A stretch of 21,605 nucleotides of DNA from Akkermansia sp. (GTDB lineage: Bacteria > Verrucomicrobiota > Verrucomicrobiia > Verrucomicrobiales > Akkermansiaceae), in the NCBI GenBank assembly GCA_020047775.1, contig JAIFNK010000181.1:1-21605 (forward strand), written 5' to 3'. The number at the start of each line of letters is the position of its first letter. Within the stretch, counting starts at the first letter, position 1. The notes under the pieces are model-generated. The model saw nothing but the letters and a program-made list of their open reading frames with translations. It made no database searches and was not told the DNA's origin. Positions 6,153 through 14,143 of the stretch are shown piece after piece. Both the position numbers and the translations under genes were made by a program.

Positions 6153-9008
6153 ATGCTCTCCTGGAACGAAATCCGCCACCGCGCCATCGGCTTCTCCCGT
6201 GAAAACCGCGACAAGACTTCCGAGGAGTCCGACAAGCAGTCCTTTTGGAACGAATTCTTCCATATCTTCGGCATCAGGCGCGGCGCCGTCGCCTCATTCG
6301 AGGAACCGGTGAGAAAACTCTCCGGAAACCTTGGAAAAATCGATCTCTTCTGGCCCGGCAAGCTGCTCGTCGAGCACAAGTCCGCCGGGCAGAACCTCGA
6401 CAAAGCGCATACCCAGGGCATGGAGTACATTCGTGGACTCGTCGACTCCGGCCGCGACAAGGATGTCCCGCGTTTCCTCATCGTCTCCGATTTCAAGCGT
6501 ATCGCCCTGCACGATCTGGAACCGGAGCAGGACCCGGATCTGCCGCTTTTGAAGCGACTCCCGCCCTCCATTGTTTTCCCGTTGGAGGACCTTCACAAAC
6601 ACATCCGCCGCTTTGCCTTCATCCCCGGCTACAAGCAGCACAAGCTCAATCCGGAAGACCCCGCCAATATCGAGGCCGCCGAGCTCATGGCGCATCTTCA
6701 CGATGCCCTGCTCGCCGGTGGCTTCTCCGGTCACGACCTGCGCGTTCTCCTCGTCCGTGTGCTGTTCTGCCTCTTCTCCGACGATACCGGCATCTTCAAC
6801 CAGAAGGATTTCCAACTCCTCATCGACAATCGGACCAAGCCCGACGGCGGTGACACCGGCCCGCTGCTTGCCAGACTCTTCGACGTTCTCAACACCCCGG
6901 AGGACAAGCGCCAGGCCAATTTAGATGAAGACCTCACCGCCTTTCCCTACATCAATGGAGCGCTATTCGAGGAGCGCATCTCGTTTGCGGACTTCAATGC
7001 CCAGATGCGCGGCCAGCTTCTCAAAGCCTGCGCCTTCAAATGGGAGCGCATCTCACCCGCCGTCTTCGGCTCATTGTTCCAAGGCGTCATGGATTCCAAG
7101 GAGCGCCGCCAAGTCGGGGCGCACTACACGGCAGAGAAAAACATCCTCAAGCTCATCCGACCGCTGTTCCTGGATGAACTCCGCGCCGAGTTCATCGCCG
7201 CCAAGACCGACAAATCCACCCGTCGCACCGCCCGCCTCGAAGCGCTCCATCAGAAACTCGGCGCCCTCCGGTTCTTCGACCCCGCTTGCGGCTGCGGAAA
7301 CTTCCTCGTCATCACCTACCGGGAACTCCGCTCCCTCGAACTGGAAATCCTGCTGGAGCTCCACCGCAACGAACTCAGCGAAACCCAGCACGAATTCTCC
7401 TTCGACGTCACCAAGCTCTCCAAAGTGGACGTCGATCAAATGTACGGCATCGAGATCGAGGAATTTCCCGCCCGCATCGCCGAAGTCGCGCTTTGGCTCG
7501 CCGATCACCAGGCAAACATCGCCATGTCCGAAGCCTTCGGGCAGCTCTATCGGCGGATTCCGCTGAGGAAGTCGCCGCATATTGTCTGTGCGAATGCGCT
7601 GCAGACAGATTGGAAAGTCGTCTTAGCACCCGAGAAATGCGGCTTTATTTTGGGAAATCCGCCATTTATCGGAAAGCAGTTCATGTCACCTGAGCAAAAG
7701 GCGGACATGCAAGCCATCTGCGGCCATGTGAAAGGAAGTGGTGTGCTCGACTTCGTGACCGGATGGTATTTCAAGGCGGCGGAATATATGCGGACCGGCG
7801 GCGCGCGCTGCGCTTTCGTTTCCACCAATTCGATTGCTCAAGGCGAGCAACCCGGAGTCCTGTGGCATGAGTTGTTCTCGCGGCATCGGATGAAAATCCA
7901 CTTCGCTCACCGCACTTTCGCATGGGAGAGCGAGGCCCGCGGCAAAGCCCATGTGCATTGCGTCATCATCGGATTTGGTTCCGGAGACATCTTGGTCAAA
8001 CGCATTTTCGATTACGAATCGGATCCGGAAAATCCCAGTGAAGTGGTCGTTCCCAACATCAATCCCTACCTGGTGCAGGGCGGCGACATCGTATTGACGA
8101 AGCGCTCCTCACCCGCCTGTGCCGTCCCAGCAATCGTTTTCGGCTCGATGCCGAACGATGGCGGCAATCTGCTACTTACCCCGCCCGACAAACACGATCT
8201 TCTGCTGGAAGAGCCGGACGCGGCCGAGTTCATCCGCCCCTTCATCGGCTCCGAAGAATTCATCAACGGCATCGAACGTTGGTGCCTGTGGCTGGAAGGA
8301 ATCAGCGCCGCGAAACTCCGCTCCATGCCGGTGGTTTTCAAACGCGTAGCCGCAGTCAAGCAACACCGGCTTAACAGCACTCGTGCGGCAACCCGGCAAC
8401 TCGCAAACAGACCCACGGAATTCGCGGAAAACCGGCAACCCCATTCCAGCTATCTGCTCATTCCCGGAGTATCCAGCGAGAACCGACCCTATGTCCCTAT
8501 CGGTTTCATCCGACCGCATGTGGTCGCCAGCAATCTGGTCAACATCATCCCCGACGCCACGCTCTATCATTTCGGCGTGCTCACCTCCACCATGCACATG
8601 GCCTGGATGAAACACGTTTGCGGACGTCTGAAGAGCGATTTCCGCTACTCCAACCAAATCGTCTATAACAACTTCCCTTGGCCGGAAACCATTTCGGAAA
8701 GCAATCTCGCCAAAGTCAAATCCCTCGCACAACAAATTCTCGACACGCGGATCGAATGCGGTGACGGCCGCCATGGCTACCTGCCCGCCCGCAAGAAAAG
8801 CGCGGCATGCACATTGGCGGACCTTTACGATCCGGTCTCCATGCCGCCGAAACTGGCAAAGGCCCACGAGCAGCTCGACCGCGCCGTGGACCGCTGCTAC
8901 CGCAAGGAGCCCTTCCTCACCGACCGCCAGCGCGTGGAATACCTTTTCGCCCTCTACGAACAACTCGCCGCCCCGCTGGTCGCCAAGCCCGCGAAGCGGA
9001 AAAAATAA
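6153..9008 (+). CDS. MmeI-like type IIL restriction-modification enzyme (fused endonuclease and adenine methyltransferase)
   Basis: 951 residues from ATG 6153. The frame is open to 6099 (TTG), but that start falls in the repeat arm, and family members begin near LSWNEIRHRA. Order: an N-terminal PD-(D/E)XK nuclease with D64, E74 and K76 in KIDLFWPGKLLVEHK, the same D-X9-E-X-K spacing as MmeI; a helical spacer; and an N6-adenine methyltransferase core with SAM-binding FFDPACGCGNFL (about 373-384) and catalytic NPPF (about 502-505). A target-recognition region follows, and a C-terminal helical part containing VYNNFPWPE. MmeI itself is 919 residues, so this is full length. Such single-chain enzymes methylate one strand of an asymmetric site and cut about 20 bases away; they need no separate specificity subunit. 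No shift or missing catalytic residue is seen. The recognition sequence cannot be predicted here. The gene is flanked by related palindromic repeats. Confidence 0.92.
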   Translation: MLSWNEIRHRAIGFSRENRDKTSEESDKQSFWNEFFHIFGIRRGAVASFEEPVRKLSGNLGKIDLFWPGKLLVEHKSAGQNLDKAHTQGMEYIRGLVDSGRDKDVPRFLIVSDFKRIALHDLEPEQDPDLPLLKRLPPSIVFPLEDLHKHIRRFAFIPGYKQHKLNPEDPANIEAAELMAHLHDALLAGGFSGHDLRVLLVRVLFCLFSDDTGIFNQKDFQLLIDNRTKPDGGDTGPLLARLFDVLNTPEDKRQANLDEDLTAFPYINGALFEERISFADFNAQMRGQLLKACAFKWERISPAVFGSLFQGVMDSKERRQVGAHYTAEKNILKLIRPLFLDELRAEFIAAKTDKSTRRTARLEALHQKLGALRFFDPACGCGNFLVITYRELRSLELEILLELHRNELSETQHEFSFDVTKLSKVDVDQMYGIEIEEFPARIAEVALWLADHQANIAMSEAFGQLYRRIPLRKSPHIVCANALQTDWKVVLAPEKCGFILGNPPFIGKQFMSPEQKADMQAICGHVKGSGVLDFVTGWYFKAAEYMRTGGARCAFVSTNSIAQGEQPGVLWHELFSRHRMKIHFAHRTFAWESEARGKAHVHCVIIGFGSGDILVKRIFDYESDPENPSEVVVPNINPYLVQGGDIVLTKRSSPACAVPAIVFGSMPNDGGNLLLTPPDKHDLLLEEPDAAEFIRPFIGSEEFINGIERWCLWLEGISAAKLRSMPVVFKRVAAVKQHRLNSTRAATRQLANRPTEFAENRQPHSSYLLIPGVSSENRPYVPIGFIRPHVVASNLVNIIPDATLYHFGVLTSTMHMAWMKHVCGRLKSDFRYSNQIVYNNFPWPETISESNLAKVKSLAQQILDTRIECGDGRHGYLPARKKSAACTLADLYDPVSMPPKLAKAHEQLDRAVDRCYRKEPFLTDRQRVEYLFALYEQLAAPLVAKPAKRKK

Positions 9009-9012
9009 GGAA

Positions 9013-9032
9013 AAGGGACATTCCTGTCCCTT
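9013..9032 (+). repeat. Single hairpin of the GACA/TGTC family, copy C
   Basis: AAGGGACA and TGTCCCTT arms with loop TTCC, 4 bases after the restriction-modification stop. It shares GGGACA-Y-TCCTGTCCCTTC with the minus-strand reading of copy B at 21496-21550 and GACATTCCTGTC with copy A, so it is one half of that element. It might also serve as a transcript end, although no T-run follows. Confidence 0.75.
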
Positions 9033-9289
9033 CATCCGGTGCGGAGCCGCTGAAAACGAAGCAACTTTGGCCCAATTGCCACCCCCGTTTCTTCTCGCGT
9101 GATTGAATTTCGAGCGGCAAACTCGGTCCATGTGGCCGCATCACCATTCGGAATGCCAGGCACCGGGAAAGAGGTCCGGGGATGCATAAGGCCGCATGGC
9201 ACGCCGTCAGGAAAAGGCGGTTGAAGCGGGGCTCACCGCCGCACGCGGTAGCCCACCACCAGCGGGGCGTCTGGCAGAGGTTCGGCCGG

Positions 9290-9846
9290 ATGCGCGAGTC
9301 CGGACGCAGGACGTGGATTGCGTTTCTCGCGGTGCTGGGTCCGGGACTGCTGGCCGGGCTTTCCGACGATGATCCGGCGGGCATCACGACTTACTCGGTG
9401 CCGGGTGCGGATTTCGGCTACACGCTGCTCTGGATCATCCCGGCCTCGACGGTGTTGTTGGTGCAATTTCACCTCATGGCGGTGCGACTGGGAGCGGCGA
9501 CGGGCAAGGGATGCGTAGGCCTCATCCGCGAGAAATGGGGACGCGGGGCGGGCTACTTCGCGGTGGGCGGGCTGCTTTTCGCCAACTTCGGAACGATCTG
9601 CGCGGAGTATGCCGGGATCTCGGCGACGCTGGCGCTCTACATCGTGGACGGGCTGCTGGCTGGACCGGACTGGGGCGCGGTGTGGCACCGCTCGCTGGTC
9701 CCGCACCTGCCGACGAGCCCGGCCGGATGGATCGCGATCGCCGCGGCACTGGGCACGACGCTGCCGGATGGGTGAGCATCGTGCTGGTCCTGGCATGCGT
9801 GGGTGCGCTGGGCTGGAGATGGGTTGCCGGGCGATTCGGAGAGTGA
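9290..9846 (+). pseudogene. Nramp-family divalent metal transporter, internally deleted
   Basis: The reading frame (ATG 9290; open from 9182) gives the Nramp N-terminus. It contains FLAVLGPGLLAGLSDDDPAG, then TTYSVPGADFGYTLLW, LVQFHLMAVRLGAATGKG and LLFANFGTICAEYAGISATL. This covers about the first four or five of eleven membrane segments, including the metal-site helix. At about 9770 the frame hits TGA after GTTLPDG. In the next frame WVSIVLVLACVGALGWRWVA follows, ending with a stop at 9844-9846; this matches a last membrane helix. Around 200-250 central residues are therefore missing. The full-length family is ~400-450 residues and moves Mn2+, Fe2+ or Mg2+ by proton coupling. The gene sits directly upstream of a corA gene. 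It cannot be functional as read. Confidence 0.78.
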
Positions 9847-9922
9847 GCAAGATCGAAGTGCCGGGATGACTGGCCCGATCCAGTGGCTTGCCTCGCCAGA
9901 CGGGAGCCCTACAATCACGGCC

Positions 9923-11014
9923 ATGTTCACCAAGCGCCACGGTCCGCCGGGATCATCTCCCGCCACGCTTCTTCCCCACCTGGTCGATGGCCAAACCCGC
10001 AAACCCGGCATCCAGATCATCGAATACGACAAGGACTCGCTTGAAGAACGCGACATCACGAGTCTGGAGGAATTCGCCGGACATTTTGAAAGCCGCAAGA
10101 TCACCTGGATCAACATCGACGGCCTCGGCGACGTCGAGGCGCTGACATTCCTTGGCAAGCGCTTCAATCTCCACCCGCTGGCGCTGGAAGACGTGCTCAA
10201 CACCGGCCAGCGCCCCAAGATGGAGCACACCGCGGACTACATCTTCATCGTCGCCCAGATGGTCTATCAAGACGCGGGGAATGCCATCCGCAGCGAACAG
10301 GTCAGCCTGTTTTTCGGGAGGAATTTCCTCATCACCGTCCAAGAGGAAGGAACCTATGATGTCTTCGATCCGGTCCGCGAGCGCATCCGCGGCGGGCGCG
10401 GCTCGCTCCGCAAGCTCAAGGCGGACTACCTCGCCTACGCACTGCTGGACTCGATCATCGACCACTACTATCCGGTGCTCGAGGACCTTGGTTCCTCCAT
10501 CGAGGAGCTGGAGGATGACCTACTGGAAAGACCGTCCCGCGAGATGGTCATGACCCTGCACGATTACAAGCGCAGCCTCACCCAGATGCGCCGCTTCGTC
10601 TGGCCGCTGCGGGACGTGGTGAACGGCCTGCTCCACGACCCGTCCGGTTTCATCACCCCTCCCACCAAGATCTATCTGCGGGACTGCTACGACCACACCG
10701 TGCAGCTCATGGATCTGGTAGAGAGCTACAAGGAACTCACCTCCGGCCTCATGGAACTCTATCACTCCAGCGTCGGGCTCCGCACCAACGAGGTCATGCG
10801 CGTGCTCACCGTGATCACCTCCATCTTCATCCCGCTAACCTTCCTTGTCGGTGTTTACGGCATGAACTTCGCCGCCCAGACAACCGAAGGGAAAAAACTG
10901 CCGCTCAACATGCCCGAACTCTATCACCCGTATGGCTACATCGGACTCATGGTCCTCATGGGCGTCATCGCCCTGGTCCAGTTGATCCTCTTCAAAAAAA
11001 TGAAGTGGCTGTGA
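9923..11014 (+). CDS. corA: CorA-family Mg2+/Co2+ transport protein (second copy)
   Basis: 363 residues from ATG 9923. The frame is open to 9803, but the extra N-terminus overlaps the Nramp remnant's end and has no family similarity. Seen: an acidic cytosolic domain with ITWINIDGLGDVEAL, HPLALEDVLNTGQRPKMEH (a classic CorA block), then FFGRNFLITVQEE. A long stalk helix region follows, then TM1 (LTVITSIFIPLTFLVGVY) ending in GMN at about 313-315. The periplasmic loop contains MPELYHPYGY, followed by TM2 (IGLMVLMGVIALVQLILF) and the basic terminus KKMKWL. The MPEL loop after GMN is typical of functional CorA. It differs from the first copy over most of its length and looks closer to the longer, Thermotoga-type CorA, so the two are paralogues rather than a recent duplication. 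No SD or known riboswitch is evident. Confidence 0.94.
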   Translation: MFTKRHGPPGSSPATLLPHLVDGQTRKPGIQIIEYDKDSLEERDITSLEEFAGHFESRKITWINIDGLGDVEALTFLGKRFNLHPLALEDVLNTGQRPKMEHTADYIFIVAQMVYQDAGNAIRSEQVSLFFGRNFLITVQEEGTYDVFDPVRERIRGGRGSLRKLKADYLAYALLDSIIDHYYPVLEDLGSSIEELEDDLLERPSREMVMTLHDYKRSLTQMRRFVWPLRDVVNGLLHDPSGFITPPTKIYLRDCYDHTVQLMDLVESYKELTSGLMELYHSSVGLRTNEVMRVLTVITSIFIPLTFLVGVYGMNFAAQTTEGKKLPLNMPELYHPYGYIGLMVLMGVIALVQLILFKKMKWL

Positions 11015-11018
11015 CCAC

Positions 11019-11034
11019 GGGCGGTTGGCCGCCC
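11019..11034 (+). terminator. GC hairpin after second corA stop
   Basis: GGGCGG and CCGCCC arms with loop TTGG, starting 4 bases after the stop codon. There is no T-run. Its position and form resemble the hairpin after the first corA. Confidence 0.35.
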
Positions 11035-11169
11035 ACGGGAGTTCCGCCGTCTGAAAATAGCCTGACAATTTCCTTCCCATCTTCTGCTCTTAAAGTAATT
11101 TCGCCTCGCTTTGAGCGGGGTCCGCCTCACCAAAGCTCCAGCCTCACCTTGCTGGGTCCATGGTTCGAA

Positions 11170-11191
11170 TTAAATTCCGGGGGGAAATTAA
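11170..11191 (+). other. AT-rich hairpin with G loop in corA-nasA intergenic region
   Basis: TTAAATTCC and GGAAATTAA pair with one A-A mismatch around a GGGG loop. The central block TCCGGGGGGA occurs again in the loop of the next hairpin (11245-11254). The 397-base interval 11015-11411 holds no convincing gene; these hairpins are its only clear content. Function unknown. Confidence 0.4.
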
Positions 11192-11225
11192 CCGGACACG
11201 GCCCGAGCGGTAGGTTGCGAAGAAC

Positions 11226-11272
11226 AAAAGTGCGCGTTGCGAAATCCGGGGGGAGATCCAACGCGCGCTTTT
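11226..11272 (+). terminator. Strong 14-bp stem-loop, A-tract/T-tract flanked
   Basis: AAAAGTGCGCGTTG (11226-11239) pairs with CAACGCGCGCTTTT (11259-11272), with one G-T pair, around a 19-base loop rich in G. The 3' TTTT followed by CGTTT is compatible with an intrinsic terminator, and the 5' AAAA makes it terminator-like on the other strand too. It lies 140 bases before the nitrate reductase remnant, so it could end corA transcription or have been a leader attenuator. Confidence 0.6.
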
Positions 11273-11411
11273 CGTTTACGCCTTGGATGGATTTCCCGGC
11301 CGCATGAACCCGCCTCATCCGCGACATGAGCACTCCCCCGCCGCAGGTCCGGATTGCCCGTGGGGCCTCGTATGCGGCGTGCTAGCCCGACAGGCTCATC
11401 CGCCGTTTTCC

Positions 11412-12739
11412 ATGCTCGCCCGACTCCTCAAACAACACACCGGTCCCCTGACCCGCGACCTGGTGCTGGAACCCGGGAACTTCGGGCTCGGGAAAATCCC
11501 GTCGCGCCTGAAGCCAAGCTCCACCGTCACCTCGATCTGCCGCTTTTACGCGACCGGCTGCCAGCTGAAAATCCACCTCGATGAACACGGCGAGGCCATC
11601 AACCTGAGCCCGCAGGCGGGCTACCCGGTGAATCTCGGCATGGCCTGTCCGAAAGGCTGGCAGGCGCTCGACCCGCTGGATTCGCCGGACCGGGCGACGT
11701 CTCCACTGCTGCGCGATGCATCCGGAAAATTGATGGAGACGGATTGCCCGACCGCGCTCGACGTGTTCACCACCCGGCTCAAGGAAATCCGTGAGCGCCA
11801 CGGGCGGGAGTCGGTGGCGTTTCTATCAACCGGGCAGATCCCCTTCGAGGAAATGGCGTTTCTCGGCTGCCTGTTCAAGTTCGGCATGGGATTCCTGCAT
11901 TGCGACGCGAACACGCGCCAGTGCATGCCGACGGCGGCCACGGCCTACAAGCAGTCGTTCGGCTTCGACGCCCCACCGGCGACCTATGCGGACTTCGAGC
12001 AGTCGGACGTGATCGTCCTGATTGGAGCCAACCTCTGCATCGCCCATCCGATCCTGTGGCAACGCGTCATGCGCAACCCGCGGAACCCGGAAATCATCGT
12101 CATCGATCCACGGGCAACTGAAACCGCGCAAGCGGCAACACAACACCTGGCGCTGAAACCGAAGGGTGACCTTGCGCTGTTATACGCGCTCGCCCACTGC
12201 ATCGTGCGCGATGGCCGGGTGGACGCGGAGTCGCTGGCCCGCACCGAGGGCATCGCTGAATTCACGGAATTTCTCAGCAACTACCATACTCCTAACGGCA
12301 AGGCGAAGCTCCTGTTCTCCCCGCCTGCGGAAATGCCCGAGCCACCGGATTCCAGTTACCCCTTCCTCATGCTCACCGGCCGCGGCACCAGCAGCCAGTG
12401 GCAAACCCAGACACGTACCTCCAAGTCCGACATCCTGAGAAAACTCTATCCGCAGCACGTCTATCTGGAAGTCCATCCCGCCAACGCCCGCCAACGCCCG
12501 CCAACGCCCGCCAACTCGGGCTCAAGGTGGGCGACCCGGTGACCGTCCGCTCGCGACGGGGCGAAATGACAGCCTCCGTCTATCTGGCACCCACCGTCCA
12601 GCGCGGGCAGGTGTTCGTGCCGATGCACTACAAGGAGGTGAACCGGCTGACCCACTCCGCCTTCGACCCGCATTCCCGCCAGCCGAACTACAAAGCCTGC
12701 GCGGTGGCACTGGTCCGGCCCTCCCCTCTTCGCACGTAG
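11412..12739 (+). pseudogene. nasA: Assimilatory nitrate reductase catalytic subunit (molybdopterin oxidoreductase), multiply damaged
   Basis: The start ATG 11412 gives [20 protein letters not shown], matching the N-terminus of this family (open frame from 11283). Typical blocks follow: [16 protein letters not shown], the [13 protein letters not shown] segment, [36 protein letters not shown] and [16 protein letters not shown]. Damage is of three kinds. First, the [4Fe-4S] motif should read CxxCxxxC but is C43-R-F-Y46-A-T-G-C50, with one ligand changed to Tyr (TAC for TGC). Second, after [13 protein letters not shown] (near 12285) the sequence jumps to [12 protein letters not shown] and the C-terminal domain, losing ~200 or more residues. 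Third, a 10-bp repeat expansion at 12477-12515 shifts the frame; the C-terminal molybdopterin-binding part ([18 protein letters not shown] to the TAG at 12737) continues in the other frame. The enzyme would reduce nitrate to nitrite in the cytoplasm. No nirB, nasB or transporter gene is nearby. Confidence 0.88.
12477..12515 (+). repeat. 10-bp tandem repeat (CCAACGCCCG) causing a frameshift in nasA
   Basis: Three full copies of CCAACGCCCG at 12481-12510 are flanked by CCCG and CCAAC, about 3.9 units in all. The ancestral reading [16 protein letters not shown] needs two units fewer. The 20 extra bases change the frame by two, which exactly accounts for the switch to the downstream nasA frame. 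Confidence 0.9.
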
Positions 12740-12795
12740 TCCCGCTTTCAAGCGGTCTTCTCTTTCACGAATAACCGGCTGAAGGCCGGGACTAC
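12736..12795 (+). repeat. REPIN-like palindrome of a second type, overlapping the nasA stop
   Basis: Outer arms GTAGTCCCG (12736-12744) and CGGGACTAC (12787-12795) are perfect. Inside, CCGCTTTCAAGCGG (12742-12755) and CCGGCTGAAGGCCGG (12775-12789) are each self-complementary half-hairpins. The whole is an imperfect inverted repeat of ~21 bases per side around CTTCTCTTTCACGAAT. The TAG stop of the nasA remnant (12737-12739) is inside the left arm. It lies between convergent genes, so it may also act as a two-way terminator. Confidence 0.75.
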
Positions 12796-12835
12796 TTACG
12801 AAGATCCGGCGATCGCGCGTTCTCCACTCCCTCCC

Positions 12836-13516
12836 TCACCGTCGGTTCGTCCACTTGTGATCCGCATACCTCGCCGCAACCCGCCGGGCCAAATCGTCCG
12901 GATCCGGTAGAAGCGGAACCCTCCTCCACTGATCGGAAATCCGGCCCGCGAAATCCTCCGCACGCTGAATGGATAGAGCCTCCTCCACACAAGCCGCCGC
13001 CACCGATCCCTGGTGCAGCAAGCCGAGCCGTGAACGCCGCTGCCCGGCACCGGCGAGTTTCCTCCCATCCGCCCCTAGCAAATCATGATGCACCGGATTC
13101 TCAAAACAAAGCGCCGCACCGGTCTCCTCCGCACCGCTGCTCACCCGGGCATCGACACCTCCGGCGACCAGGCATTCCGCCAGCGCGGTGTGAATCCGCC
13201 GGTAACTTTCCGCCCCGCGCCAGCCAGCCAGCGGTTCGCCGTGAGGGGCCACAATGGTGTAAGTCCAGTCCGCCCGGTGATCGACCATTCCGCCGCCGGT
13301 CCAGCGCCGGACCAGATTCACCCCGGGAAACGCGGCCCGCGCCGCGGCGATTTCGCCGAAATAGCCGAGACTCGCCCACTCGCCCGCCCAGCGATAGACC
13401 CGCAGCACCGGCGTTCCCACCGTCTCTAGCAGCCACTCGTCCACTGCCATCGCCTCCGGCCCCGGGCGTCTCACCGGATCCATCCACAGCAGCATTTTCG
13501 AAAAAACCACCCGCAC
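12836..13516 (-). CDS. Lipoate-protein ligase A family protein (BPL/LPL catalytic domain)
   Basis: 226 residues. Family marks: an N-terminal AMAVDEWLLE helix (usual form NMAxDExLL), PVLRVYRWAGEWASLGYF, the lipoyl-AMP loop LVRRWTGGGMVDH (RRWTGGG at 70-76), and GRKLAGAGQRRSRLGLLHQG with the catalytic lysine at 153, then GSV. These match LplA/LipM/OctM-type enzymes, which attach lipoate or octanoate to E2 and H proteins. Which reaction this one performs cannot be decided. The start is GTG 13516, which has GGAGGG seven bases upstream on the minus strand (within 13524-13530). ATG 13495 is the alternative but has no SD. The gene is convergent with the nasA remnant, and its 3' end is 41 bases from the palindrome at 12736-12795. 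No frame damage is seen. Confidence 0.85.
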   Translation of the reverse strand: MRVVFSKMLLWMDPVRRPGPEAMAVDEWLLETVGTPVLRVYRWAGEWASLGYFGEIAAARAAFPGVNLVRRWTGGGMVDHRADWTYTIVAPHGEPLAGWRGAESYRRIHTALAECLVAGGVDARVSSGAEETGAALCFENPVHHDLLGADGRKLAGAGQRRSRLGLLHQGSVAAACVEEALSIQRAEDFAGRISDQWRRVPLLPDPDDLARRVAARYADHKWTNRR

Positions 13517-13686
13517 GCAATACCCTCCCGCCCCCGAATCCGCAACTGCTTCCTGCCCGGTGGCTGAGAGGGGCCCGACACTAGGGATCGTTGAGGGAGG
13601 CGGAGACCGGAATTAGCCACTGATTGCACTGATTCACTGATTTCAAGACGGCGAACTTCGCCAAGATTCGGCACTACTACAGATTC

Positions 13687-14130
13687 TTAATCTGTTAATA
13701 GACAGGGCGGCAGATCCAGAGCCAGTTCCCCGCACCGCCGCATTTCCGCGCACTGGGTTTCCATCCAGGCAATCATCACCCGCGCCCGCTCCAAACCGGC
13801 CAATCCCGTTAGAGAAGCAAGACTGTTTCCCAACACATCGCAGCGCCCGTCCCGCAGCACCTTGTAAAACCAGATGGCGAATACCGGTTGGCCCGGGGTG
13901 ACGAAGCCATGGCCGTCCGTTTGGTTCGCGGCGGCTCGCAGCGCCTCCGCCCGATCATCGAGACCCAGCAGCCGCTGATAGCCATGGACCAGGGAAGAAA
14001 CTTGATCACTATAACAATGGAAAGCCTCGGTGTGCGTCACCGCCCGCGCCTCCCAGCCATCCGCGGCGAATCCATAGACCTCGGTGATGATGTCGTGCTT
14101 CCGGGACCAGATATTATTCGGTAAAAACAA
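13687..14130 (-). pseudogene. Remnant of a glycogen-debranching-like (alpha/alpha)6 glycosidase
   Basis: The minus-strand frame contains NNIWSRKHDIITEVYGFAAD, THTEAFHCYSDQV, DGHGFVTPGQPVFAIWFYKV, DGRCDVLGNSLASLTGL and GELALDLPPCLL. These ordered blocks are typical of (alpha/alpha)6-barrel glycosidases of the amylo-alpha-1,6-glucosidase/GDE type; the NSLA...GELA..LPPCL part is what I recognise best. Full proteins are several hundred residues longer at both ends. Here there is no proper start (only TTG 14130), and the frame stops right after PPCLLTD at 13687, so both ends are missing. An AT-rich 7-bp hairpin (13679-13695) lies at the stop. Identity is moderate; the truncated state is clearer. 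Confidence 0.5.
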
Positions 14131-14143
14131 GATGAAGAGATTC

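Noticed and set aside
12398..12739. Separate small gene at 12398-12739
   Set aside because: Its first part is out-of-frame nasA sequence. Only the part after the 10-bp repeat is protein-like, and that is the nitrate reductase C-terminus.
13555..13605. GGCTGAGAGGGG near the lipoate ligase start, reminiscent of a TPP riboswitch core
   Set aside because: Only the CTGAGA block matches. The second conserved block (ACCTGATC...AATGCC..CG..GGGA) is absent, and the match is on the strand opposite to the lipoate ligase gene.
13615..13645. Short CACTGATT repeats
   Set aside because: Three copies of an 8-mer in 27 bases of intergenic sequence; too short and irregular to call an element.
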